A stretch of 64,000 nucleotides of DNA from the NCBI GenBank assembly GCA_003024785.1, contig PUQB01000097.1, forward strand, positions 69,804-133,803, written 5' to 3'. This DNA is from Selaginella tamariscina (lineage: Eukaryota; Streptophyta; Lycopodiopsida; Selaginellales; Selaginellaceae). The notes under the pieces are model-generated. The model did not search any database. It was not told the DNA's origin and worked only from the letters and a program-made list of their open reading frames with translations. Positions 48,072 to 60,986 of the stretch are shown here, piece by piece (within the stretch, counting starts at the first letter, position 1; each line of letters starts with the position of its first letter). Both the position numbers and the translations under genes were made by a program.

Positions 48072-49385
48072 ACTTTCCTTCGTTTAATTTAAATTCGATT
48101 CTTATTAAGAATAATACATCGAGTGGATGGGCAAATTTTAATTTATTTTTTCTTATAAGTAAATATATATATAATTAATGTGAAATGTTCACAATCTTTT
48201 TAAAACATTATTAATTGTTATTACACATTATTTAATATTTTATTAATAAATATGAGACTTGAAGTGTTAAATTAATGAATATGGGTTTAAATTCATTTGT
48301 AAATCATTTTACTCTATGAAAAGGTGATTTTAAAAATTTAAGCATAAGTTATTTAATTTTAAACATTATTATTGTGTAAAAAAGTCATATAAAAGTAATT
48401 ATGATAAATATTTAACATTATCATTGCATCGTTGAAATGTGCCTTATTTGAAATTATATAAAATAATGTTTAAAACTTATCGATCGTAATTAAAAAATAA
48501 ATTATTAATAATTTTTTTAATAATTTTTGTATCTTAATAATATGAAAAATTATATTCATAAATGCTTATTAAAAATCATATTATAAACAAATGAAAAGCT
48601 ACTTAAGAATATTAGTTTTAAAATAATACAGAAAAATATAATATAAAATCATATTCAAACCATGTTTTAAAACTTATTTAAAAAAAACATGAGAAAGTAT
48701 AAAAAGAACCATATAAAGAATCGTAATCACTTTGTTTAACAAATCAACTTAATTTAACATATTCGATGCTCAAAACACATTTATAAGTATACCCTTTTTA
48801 AATTTATTTTTTAGCTTTTATATTTTTTCATATTATAATTCTTTTTTATTACATAAAATTTTAAAATCATTTCATCTGTCCAATTAAATATAAAACCAAT
48901 ATAATGTATTTTATTGTATAAAAGTAATAAAACCAATATAATGTATTGATTTTAATTTATGATGTTTGTTTATAGTAGCATCTCTTATTTATAAATTGAG
49001 TCTTAAAACTTTTTTAATAGTAAATTAAATTTCATTAAAATTATTTAAACATAAACAAAAAAGTGTAGTTTTTACATATATTTAAATACCTAACACATTA
49101 AATCTTTACAAGGCACACATGCACGCATGTACATATGGAGAAGCTGTTTATCCTTAATTAAATTAAGATTTAATGAATACATTTATTTATTTAAGTTAAA
49201 TCATAAGATATTAATTAAGTATATATCATGTGATAGCAATTGTTATAACAAAATAGTGAGATGATATAAATGTAAAACAAAATTTATGTTGGTAAGAGTA
49301 TATATAAAAATTTGATATAATTGACAATATTGAAAAGCTTGTACGATGCATGTGTTAATATTTTGATAAGGTATTTATTAGAGAA

Positions 49386-49423
<38 letters not shown>

Positions 49424-49525
49424 ATATATATATATATATAGAACACACACACACACACACACACAACTCAAGAAATAAGTTTCACATATTGTATAATGTC
49501 TCATTATTTATTAATTATCACTAAT
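48072..49525. other. AT-rich spacer with CT/TA/CA tracts
   Basis: No gene recognised. A compound microsatellite (CT)n(TA)n(CA)n lies at 49386-49464. Confidence 0.55.
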
Positions 49526-50154
49526 TTACCCTTTAAATTGATCTTTAGCGGCTCTTAAGGAGGCTAAAGCCTCCACAGGGTTCTTGACTCCCATATGAAG
49601 CTGCAACTGTTTGAGATCGACACGCATAAAAGGGTTCGTTTCCAGCTCAGACTTGATCGTCGACGGCACTGTAGGCTCGCCCTTTTTACGCTTCTCATGT
49701 GTCCATGTAACCTTCTCCTTCAGTGCTTCGTTTTGTGGCTCCACAGTCAAGGCAAACTTCAGGTTCTTCTCCTATACTGTGCATAACATATACACATATC
49801 TAAGTTTCACACAAGCTATACACATGTATTCAATGTCCATTATGCATAACACACATTTTACTAGTATATAAACTATTTAGTTATACTATTATGTACCTCG
49901 TGGCCACAGAAAACTTCGGTATCCGGTGGAAGCTTAGCAAGAACTTCACATAGAGAGTGGTACATGTCTTCGGCTTTCCCTTCAAAAAATTTACCACAGC
50001 CAGCTACAAACTGCATGTATATACACATATACATAATATGTGTGTGTCTGTATGCTCTATTTACCAGGGTGTCACCTGTGAACACCACTTCATGTCCAGA
50101 CGTAGTTGTGACATAGTAACTGATATGGCCTTTGGTATGGCTGCAAGACATTGC

Positions 50155-50205
<51 letters not shown>

Positions 50206-50615
50206 CAGGGTGTATGAAGGGCTTTTATCTTGACATCCTTGGAGAGCTCTAGTACATCTCCGTGTTGGAGAGGGTCTGTGCAGCCTTGTACTTTGTCCTT
50301 GGCGCCGCCATACACTTGGATCCCCGGTACAAGCTTCTTAATCGCGTCATTACCCCCAGCATGGTCCCTGCATATATATAGAGAGAGAGAGTTGCTCACA
50401 AGCGATAATTTGGTACTAAAAGAAATATACATACATACAACATGTTTACAGAACATTTGTCTTACAAGTTCACCGTGGATGAGCTACGTAAATATGTATG
50501 TGTCTGAATATATACACATAATGCACATAAATATATATGGATATAATTGAAAACCTAAACTCTTAATTATGTATGTTTAATTTTCACACACACACACAAC
50601 ACACACACACACACA

Positions 50616-50651
<36 letters not shown>

Positions 50652-50940
50652 TATATATTATATATATATATATATATATACCAGTGTTTGTGGGTAGTGA
50701 GGACCATGCATACTTGGGCTCCGTAATGTTTGGCTGTGTTTAATACATTCTCCGGTGTAACGGGATCAACGACAGCTGCCTTCTTGCTCGCAAGATCGAC
50801 GATCCTTAATGAAAATTAATTGTTTATTTAATAAAATTTCTAGAATTATAAGAAATTAATTAAGCATTTCATAAAATTTAGTAATTTACTTACAAATAAG
50901 CGTAGTTGTCCTCCAGACATGGCACTGGTATCACCTCCAT
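49526..50940 (-). CDS. GLX2: Glyoxalase II (hydroxyacylglutathione hydrolase), cytosolic type
   Basis: Hydrolyses S-D-lactoylglutathione to D-lactate and glutathione, the second step of methylglyoxal detoxification. Six exons: 50894-50940, 50682-50804, 50206-50367, 50065-50140, 49897-50010 and 49526-49771. The start [16 protein letters not shown] is the usual N-terminus of the cytosolic form, with no transit peptide. The metallo-beta-lactamase signature TTHKHWDHAGGND spans exons 2-3. Further metal ligands appear in [28 protein letters not shown] and FCGHE. The C-terminal substrate-binding region ([32 protein letters not shown]) ends the protein. At the last junction the expected YT of CGHEYTEKNL is missing: tatag|gagaag is one base short, so the splice site or one base is in doubt. 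A telo-box lies at 50947-50956. Confidence 0.92.
50585..50680. repeat. (CA)n / (GT)n inverted dinucleotide tract plus (TA)n
   Basis: A CA tract (50585-50615), three T bases, a GT tract (50619-50650) and a TA tract (50652-50680), all inside GLX2 intron 2. The CA and GT parts are reverse complements and could fold into a hairpin. Confidence 0.9.
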
Positions 50941-51157
50941 GTTTCTAAACCCTAAACAGAAGCTACCACGTGTCATCACCAGTTGACACGTCATTTTGTT
51001 CGTAATGTAAATCAAAATTTATTAATAATTTAATTTCCATATAAAATATAAACACACACATATATAAATAAACAATTATATTTTTACGATTATTTGTGAT
51101 TAAGAATCCCCTGTTTCTAGGGTTCTTAAATTAGGGTGAATGTGCGAGTGAGGAAGA
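50941..51157. promoter_or_regulatory. Divergent promoter between GLX2 and MED14
   Basis: 217 bp between start codons. Contains the telo-box aaaccctaaa at 50947-50956 on the GLX2 side and CTAGGGTT at 51117-51124 on the MED14 side. The centre is AT-rich. Both genes are housekeeping in type. Confidence 0.6.
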
Positions 51158-53770
51158 ATGGCGCAGCAGCAGGCACCGCAGCAGTTGGGCCAGGAGACGG
51201 TTGCGTTATCGCTTCTTACAAGGCGCGCGGCGGAGAGCGCCTACACCGATCTCAAGGAGCTGTGCGAGGCAGCATCCGGTGAGCAATCCGACACAGAGCG
51301 GAAGATCGGCCTTCTCAAATTCATCAACAAGACTCGCCAGCGCCTTCTCAGATTGTACGCTGTCTGCAAATGGAGCCGCCAGGTATACGTGTATCTGTCT
51401 GTCTTCTAGAAATGTAAGGAAAAAACAAGCATTACCTCATTGCTATTCACATTCACGTATATATATGTGTGTGTGTGTGTATGATGCTATCACGTATGGG
51501 TATGAAACGTGTTTATACAGTTCTAGAACATAGTTGTGAATGTGATAGCTAATAAGACAGACAAGGGAAAATGGAAACCCGCACCACGTTTTCTAATCCA
51601 GAATCTTACGTATATCAATAGTCATATTTGTAAATATATGCATGCATACACATGTTTGTATGTCTTTTAAAAAATTTTGATTATTTAGTTATATGCTTTG
51701 TCTCTTTTTGTATGTGTTGTCTATGTGTGCGTTTATATATGGAGAACTGTGCCTTACGTATCGAGGATGTGTGGTACAACAATCCACACGTCTTGTTTCC
51801 ATGGCACATTACATTAATAGCACGGATATCGTTTTAAACCTGTCTATCTGTAATGATAGGTTTGATTGTTGCTTGTGTACATGTATATTTTAATAAATGA
51901 AACTGTTGCATGTAGCGCAACATTCTGATGGACATATTTCAGATTTCGCAATGTGTTTTTGTGTCTGTGTGCGGCCCAAAACACACAATAATATTTACAC
52001 ACATACTGGGTTACTATACATGCATACTATATAGGATTGGCGTGGGTGTATGTGTGAAAGCAAGAAACTTAAGGAAAAGTTTGCAATTTTCAGATTCCAC
52101 TTGTGGAAAGATGCCAACAGCTAGTGGGCACTCTTTCAAATCACGAATTGAGCTTCACGCAGGCTGCAGACTCCCTGTTCTACTTGCACGAGAGCCTGCA
52201 GCAATCGCGTGCACCCATGTACGATGTGCCTTCTGCCATGGATGTGCTCCTCACAGGTGATTTTATATACATACAGTATGTATCTTCTTAGTGTGTATAA
52301 TGCAGTTTTGGATTAAACCATGTATTGATCTACTGACAAAACATATAGAACGCCATTGATATGATGTGTTTACAAAATTTCTATATTATAATATATTCAT
52401 AATATGCTCTCTCTTGATATGTATGTATATGTGGAATATCCGACATTATACTAAGTGTGTTACACGGATTGGTTTTACACGTTATATATAATATCTTTCG
52501 GGAGTTTTCTGCACTATTAAAGGCTGTACATTGTATAGTAGGTAATGTATTCTTCTCTCTTCTGCAGGTGGGTTTCATCGCATGCCCAAATGCATAGAGG
52601 ATATCAACGGACAACAAATGCTCGAGGGTGTGAAACAAGAAGCAGGTATAGCACTATCCTTGTTTAACTGTAGTTATATATACTTTGTATATGCTGATTT
52701 TATGCATATATAAATCTATATGCTTATTGTTGTATTCTTTTTCAAGCACTGGAGAAGCTAGACACCGTTTTACGCTCAAAACTCCTTGACATAGCCATTC
52801 CAAGGGAGTACACTTCGGTTTCTGTTCATCGTGGACGTGTAACATTCCTTGTAGAAGGCGAGTTTTCTGTGCAGCTGACGCTCGGTTACAGAGGAAATCC
52901 TTCTCTTTGGAGAGTTCTTCAGCTTGAGCTTTTGGTCGGTGAAAGCTCTTCAAAAGGTTCGGGAGTTATTGGTCTGTTTGTGTGTTTTACATAGACATGC
53001 GTATACTTATCTATACACATACATCGATACGTAAGTAATGTGTTTAAATGTGACTGTGGAGTCTAGTTAACCGCAAACTGCTGCAACTTCCTTATATGTA
53101 TATGTGTGTATGTTCATGTTTGCATATGATATCATATGCAGATATTTGAGCACACTAGATGCATGCTTATTTTTATTCTATGTATGGTACCAACACTAAT
53201 TATGGATTGTATATATATATATAGCTGCTGGGTTGCCATACATGTATGTGATCTGATAGACCTTTAAGTGTGTATTTGTATATACATTCGTATATATCTA
53301 TTCACACACTTAGAATTTGACCTGTATACTGTCAGTCCTTTAGCTATGTTTAATTACTCTCTTAGATAGGGAGCGTCCATATATTTAACGCAGATACTGC
53401 TAAGTAATATATCTACACACTACAGTGCTGCGTGCGCCCAAACCGCAGCACTGTATATAATTTGTGTGCTGTATCTTCTATATATAGTACTGATATTGTG
53501 ATGACGATTTTCAGGACATTCAAATTTACGGAGATGCAAAGGATGGCTGTCTCTGACGATCTCGAGAGGAGAATGTCTATCTTGGATAATCCGTTTGGCA
53601 TCGTATATTCTGTCCTTCACGAGTTCTGTGCAGCTCTTGTTATGGACACTCTTTGCCGGCAAGTCCGTGATCTCCGTCGAGATAGATGGAAGGATGCCAT
53701 CCGTTTGGACCTTTCCTATGATGGTAAACTCGTAATATTAACATATATGTATTTTACACACACACACACG

Positions 53771-53808
<38 letters not shown>

Positions 53809-54922
53809 TATAATATATTATACCATATTGATGTAAAATACACTAGATTTAGTAAATATACCTGTAGCTATAGTAAGAATAGTCATAAATCATATAGTTT
53901 TGATCATTACAGTTTTATTAGAAGTCTTATGTATAATATAGTTTAGCAATATATAAGAAGACGTAACTTAATAAAGTATTCATTATACTGTGCGCTATTG
54001 TTGTTAGTTTACAACAAACATATACATTTACTAATACAAGGGTACACACACATGCGTTATAATCTAGAAATACATGCCTATGCATCTTCTTATATCTACT
54101 TGCATATCGTGTGGTTTCAGGGGGACAATCGGCCACAGGGGAACAACCGGATGCAGAAACGGAAACAAAGACTTCCCGTGTTTTCGGACTGAAGATAACA
54201 TACTGGTTAGATTTACCAAAGAGCGGCGGGGAAACACCAAGCCTGAGAATTGAACGGGGAACAGACCAGAGGATATTCTGTCAGCATATTCCGCCGGTGA
54301 CGGACCCTTCCACAAATAACGAAGCGGAGTTTGCACTTAACCAGGATTGTCTTGACGTCCAGAGCTTGATACTCAGAGCTATTAAGTGTAATATACATTC
54401 CAGGCTGGTTGAAGTTCAAAGGAGTTTGAAGAACAACTCTAGTATATATAGAGCTGAGGGCGATGTTTTCCTAAAATCTTACACTGCTCAGGTACACGCA
54501 TACGTGTGTTTGTGTATGTATATATCATTCCTTATATTTCTTCAGGATACGATGGAAGGAGAGGATAAGCTCTATGTACGTGCTTATGCTGGTATCTATA
54601 TCACTCTGGGAATCAACATATGGTAAGAAGATATATCTGTATGATTTAATGCATGTAATTATGTATATGCTTCTATATGTGCATGCACGTGTATTTTTTA
54701 AATCTTTTTAGCGTGTGTGTGTACTGTAATTATGTAAATATATATGAAGGGAGAAATAATATAATAGAATCGACACGCATGATGTAGCGAATTCTACACG
54801 TGGTGTATATATGGGCCTACTTGTGCTCCTGGCTAGTGTTTCATCTGGTACTTCCTTCCGATGGCTACGCCTGCGTTTGCAGACAACTGCTTTCATTAAG
54901 TTTTTGCTTTTCCTTTTACTAA

Positions 54923-54955
<33 letters not shown>

Positions 54956-57900
54956 AGCTATTATTTGTTAACTAGTAGATATACATATGTATGTAAGTAT
55001 GTATGTATATGTATATATGTATATTACATAACACAGAATACATAAGACACCAAACACATTCACGCATTAGTATGTATGTAATTATGTTGCCTATGATATC
55101 GAGTTACATGTGTATTCATACGAATGGATACCTGTGATCGTACGTGGTAAACAGTATTACAGACATAATATGGAAATATATCTAAAATTTGATCTATTAG
55201 AATTACACAATGTAGTAATATATAAATGACACGTGATAGTGTGATGCAATAACATAAAGTTTGATGCATACTTATATTTTTGAACAGGAATGGACGTTTT
55301 ATGCTTCAGGCTCCGAGTTTATTAGCATCATCTGTAATCAAAGAGATGGAAGGAGCATTAAATCAAGGAACCATGCAACCGGTTGACGTTTTCATTAATC
55401 TCCGCAACGAAAGCATTATTCACCATTTCTCCTCTATAGCTTCCTCTGCAAACCTTAAGGTCGGGATGTTTAAGTAATGAGTACATCAATGTATATTGTT
55501 AGGAAGTTCATATCAGACGAGTATACTCATCATCATATTCCTAATGTATATTTTTGCATGTGCGCGGGCGCGTGCGTGCATCTGTGCGTGTGTGTGTGCC
55601 CATGCCTGTGTGGAATATAGCGTTCGTATTTGTTGTTTTCTTTAAATTACAATAACTATTCTGTTGTACATAGCTAACTATGTGTATACACATCTCTTTT
55701 TATTTTTGACTAGTTAACTATTCTACAGATGCAAAACACACACCCGCACGCACACATATACAAACACGTATATCGTTCTTCGTTTTCCATTTAGACAAGT
55801 ATAGAATGGTTCACACCTACACACAAATAATGCGTGTGTGTCATTTCCTGCATGTCTTAATGTACTTTTAATTATGATAGCTATAATTATCAAAAACATA
55901 TTATTTATACGATATTATTTAGCAAACTATATACATAAGTATTTAGTACGTACGTGCCGCACACAGATACACACACACACACACACGCATGTGCATATAT
56001 GTATATGACAAAACCGATACTATCTTTAAATTTTTGACTAAGTGTTACTGTCATTTTGCAGGTACACGACGGGGCTATAAACCTGAAGTTCCCGGATGGA
56101 GGCCCTAAGCTCGGCTCTGCGCTTCTCTTAATGGGATTTCCACACTCTGGTGACCTCTACTATTTGGCCTTGCATTTAGATCAGGACTTTATGCCGCATT
56201 TCGTACTCTTGGAGAAGAATCAAGGTTCCAATCTTTCGAGACAGATAGTAATCAAAAGGTTCGTTTTTGTCATATACATATATGCACATGCATGTGTGTG
56301 TGTGTGTTTCTGTGTGCGGCACGTACATACTAAATACTTATGTATAGATGCAGGTATCTAAAACACATTGGTACATAAATAACTATGAAAACACGATGAA
56401 AACACATCGGTACATAAATAACTAGTATGCCGTTTTTATCAGGTTTATGATACTTGACATTGAGAAGTCTTTCCTAACGGCCGATGATGTAACTCTGAGT
56501 TTACTTAGTGAGCAGCAACTTGACGTCGGCAAGGATAAACTAAACGAGGTGAAACCCGTGTTGTCTTTCCAAACAAAGGTAAATCTCTCTCTCTCTAAAC
56601 TTCTATTAAGATTCGACAGGAGCAGGCAGGGGTTATGCCAACTTCATGCTCCCCGAAGATCCTTTCATCACCTTCTATGTCTTTAGGCAGCCCTCCTGCG
56701 AGAACAGTAAACCAACCAGGTATATTTCTTTTCTATAGCAATCCATTGTATATTTCATGTAAAGTATGTGTATGCTATAGTATAGTACGTACTGTTGCAT
56801 TATTATAAAGTCTAATTTAACTCACTGCATAATATTTCTAGAAATTATCAACTCTATTTCGTGAATTATACATCATATTTCAGATTATCTATATACGATA
56901 CTACATTGAAAATGTCTTGTAACTGTATATGATAGGCATATATAATGTGCATAACGTGTTATGCATGTAGTATCGGGTAAATTTGTGGCTAGGAGGTCTT
57001 CATCAACGAACAATTTATCAGCTTTGGGTAACATAACAAGTCCCATACGGAGCAACAGACCATCTCCGTCAAACGTGCCGAGGAATATGCCTTCTCCGTC
57101 TAACTTGCAACGGAACATACCATCCCCGTCTCCCAAGATATCAGAAATGGACCTTGATGACGATCGTCTTTCAAAGCTTATCGATTCGATCTCAACAGGT
57201 AAGTTCCTACGTGTCCGTATATGTTGCGATCTTATCTACGTTTTACGTGTATATATATCTGTGTGTGTGTTATACTATCGTGTATATTTGCATTATGAAC
57301 GTTGAGAAGCTTATAACAGGCGCAGAGAATTCGAACTTAAGACAGCCTAGGATGGTTAAATCAGCTTCTAAGAGCTCGTTGCATCAGGTATCAATAAGCA
57401 TTGTTTACTGTATGGAAGATATAGTTTTGGTATAAATGCCAAATACTATTGATAACTCGTTATACTTGTTACTTTAAATATATGTATACATGCCTAATCA
57501 TTTATACATTGGCGTAGTTTATTTATCGTATATCATCTGGTACATATAGTAGCTATTTAGATGTCAATTGCATAGTAGATTGTTTAGTCTATTCATATAT
57601 ACTATATGTATATGTGCAATATCGGCTTTCCAGACAATTGTTGAGTTGTAAACAGAGTTAAATAAAGTGTATTAGTGTATACATGCTATATTGATAATCA
57701 AATGATTAATTAAAATTGTACTGAATAATGTTTTTCTGTGTACAGTCTTCCCCTAAGCAAATGTTATCTCCTTCACGCTCTACAAAGCGGAAACTGGACA
57801 CGGATATATTATCAATTGTTCAGCATATTTCAAAAAAAACCGAAAACCGAGTCAAAGGGGACTCTTAATTCCCTCGTTGGACAGACTTACGCATCAATTT

Positions 57901-58277
57901 GTGCGGCTGTTAACCAAGGTTGTGTGTGTTTGTGTGTGCGTGCGTGCGTGTATTATACTGCTTATGATAGGATAACTTACTAGAGTTATTATTCTATACA
58001 ACGATAACTAGTATTTGTACACAATACATACACATTCATACTGATATACTGTTTGAAAGCAGGTAAAGCACCATTGGTCTCATACTTGGCTGTTCTACTC
58101 CACGTAGTGAGCAAATGCTTGTTAATTATCAAGTTCGCCCGGCTTACTAATCAAATGACATCACTCGGTATATGTTACAACAAGGAGTACAGTTCTTCCG
58201 GCATTACTGTGTTCAAGTTAGCTTCTTCAAGCCTGGGTGGTGACATGGGGAAGTTCTGCAACGCCTGGCGGGTACGT

Positions 58278-58314
<37 letters not shown>

Positions 58315-60942
58315 TGAGGGAAAGGTGGGGAGAGATTTTCATACAAATATATAAGTATGTCTTTTATAGATATAATATATGCATAAAGTATAGAACTTCA
58401 TTTTACTTAGTATGCTTATTTTGTTTCCAGCGCATGCACTTGAATTATGTGAAAGACGGAAGTGATGGATGGGAGATTCACGTCCGTGATAAGCACTACC
58501 GGAGCTTGTGGAGCCTTCAAAAGCAAGAGGTATGTGTGTGGGGAGTCATGTACATAAATATGTATACTTCGCCTTTATCTGCGTGTCTATGAATATTTGT
58601 ATTTATACATATATATTGTGTAGGAGGTATCATACATATATATTTTTTATAGGTGACGGAATGGGGGGCTGGAGTGCAGTTTGCAGCTCTCTCCGAGGCA
58701 GATGCACACATCAAATGCAGTGTTGACGGATTGACGCTTATCTACAACACGGTGGAAGACGATAGCATAAAAAAGGTACTTGTGTGTATGTTTGACATAT
58801 TTGCGTTACTTTCACTTAACTGCACTATTTCTGTGTCTATCTATGTATATAGAAATTTATATACAGAGACATTATATATTATGCAGACGCCTATGCGAAA
58901 TTATAACAATACAAACATGATTATGTAAATGTTTTCAGTCTTTGGACATACTTTATGTGATGAATATACGCACATACACACGCGCTCACACGTGTACACA
59001 CAAATATACAGTTATACTGATACACCAATATATGCATGTGTACCTTGTATGTTATCCAAGTGTACATATCATACATGGATATGCACACACACACACACAT
59101 GAACACAAACTGATAGCCACACACTATGTATGTAAGGTTGTCATGGACTTGGAGCGGCTGAGAAGCGCACGAGCTTTTGCTCTATGTATGAAGCAACTCT
59201 TAGAGGAAGACGTACAAAGGCCGGACGGCAAGTGGAGAGGTTTTAAAATTGAAGCCGTGGGTTTGACGAGTGTTTCCTTTAGCTTCACGGGAAATATGCA
59301 AGGTGTGATCGCCAGGTTCGTTGTCGAATGGACGTCTGGGCGCAAGCACTGCACTGTTCATGTTTCTCTGAACAGCTCTTTCCTAACACCATGGTACGTG
59401 CATATAGATATATTTACATAGTCATATATGTATACAGTATCCATAATGGAGAGAGAGAGAGAGAGAGACAGAGAGACAGAGAGAGACATATATGAATACT
59501 TACGTGTGTACTCACGTGATATCAATAGATATAGGTGCAAATATATAATAAATATTTATACATTGTTATGAATATCGTGTACGTGCATGCAGTATCTACA
59601 GGAGTATATCGACATGGGGACAGTAGGTCTGCTGTTAGATTCTATACGCATCACTATAGGACCTCTACAGGCACTTGCTGGTGCAATACGTCCGGCAAGG
59701 ATGACAACCGCGGTTCCAGGTACAACGAATATTCCTCCTGGTAAATCTTCTGCACCCGGTAATGCCTCTCCCCCAAGCCTCAGAGCAACACCGTCACAAG
59801 TTTCCACCATAACTTCCAGGTCTCTCTCGCACTCTTTCTCCGTAGTACCATCCATTAGTAGACTAGTTGTCAAGACATGCAATATGGAAGTGAATGATTG
59901 AGCGTGTGTTAATGATACTACTGCACACACCTTGGGCAACCAACCAAGGGTTCCTTGACGGTTTCCCCATTCTTCACACGTCCCGCATTCTGGACAAAAC
60001 GCACCTATTTCTATATATGTTTGTGTATTAATGATTTATACATTCTTCTCACTTGACTTTTCTCTTTTCCCCTTTTTGTTTTATTGCCGATTGCTTTTTC
60101 TTTTCCGTATTGAAGGCACTTAGAGTTAATGTTTTCTTTGAGCCAGGACTTAATATTAGTGTATGTGTAAGTTTAGCATGCATTACTTTGATGTGTTGCA
60201 TGAGTGGATTTGTACAGTTTAAGTTGGACAAAAACGTTTTCCTTTTTCAATTTTGAGGCTAATTTGAACAAATATTCTTTCCAGCAATGAACAGTTTCTC
60301 TCACTCTCTCTCTCCCCCCCCTCCCTCCTTCCCTCCTTCCCTCCTATACCAATCGTTTTAAGTAAACAATTTTCTTTACCCGCATATGTACGAGTACAGG
60401 TTGTGTATTTGCATATCATATACACATGTACATATACATACGTGTTCTATGTGTTAATATATATCTAACTTTTGTGTTTTTAGTCCCGGAAGAGGACCTG
60501 GTCCAGGGATAGTACCAAGTTCACTACTACCCACAGACATATCCGTTCTGATGCGTGGTCCTTACTGGGTCAGAATAATATACAGAAAACAGTTCTCTGT
60601 AGATATGAGATGCTTCGAAGGTGACCAAGTATGGCTACAACCTTCTCCACCACCTCCGGGATCAGGTACATGAGTGACAATACGGTGTTTGTATAACTAG
60701 GTGTGTATGTGCGTGTCAATGTGTATTTTGTCTGGTACGTTATATGTGTATATACATGTACTGGTTTCGATGTATGTGGTTCATGTATATATATTAGCTG
60801 GGGAGGCAGGAGGGTGGTTGCCATGTCCACAGTTCCGGCCATTTGTAATGGAGAACGTGGCAGTCGGTTTAAACAGTCCAGAAACAGCAGCAGGTGGAAA
60901 TCATCCAACAGGGCAACAAAATGGAACGTCAACAAGCATGGT

Positions 60943-60986
<44 letters not shown>

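Noticed and set aside
57832..57839. Programmed frameshift at the A8 run of MED14
   Set aside because: Other genes here have similar one-base breaks without slippery-site design; sequencing error is simpler.
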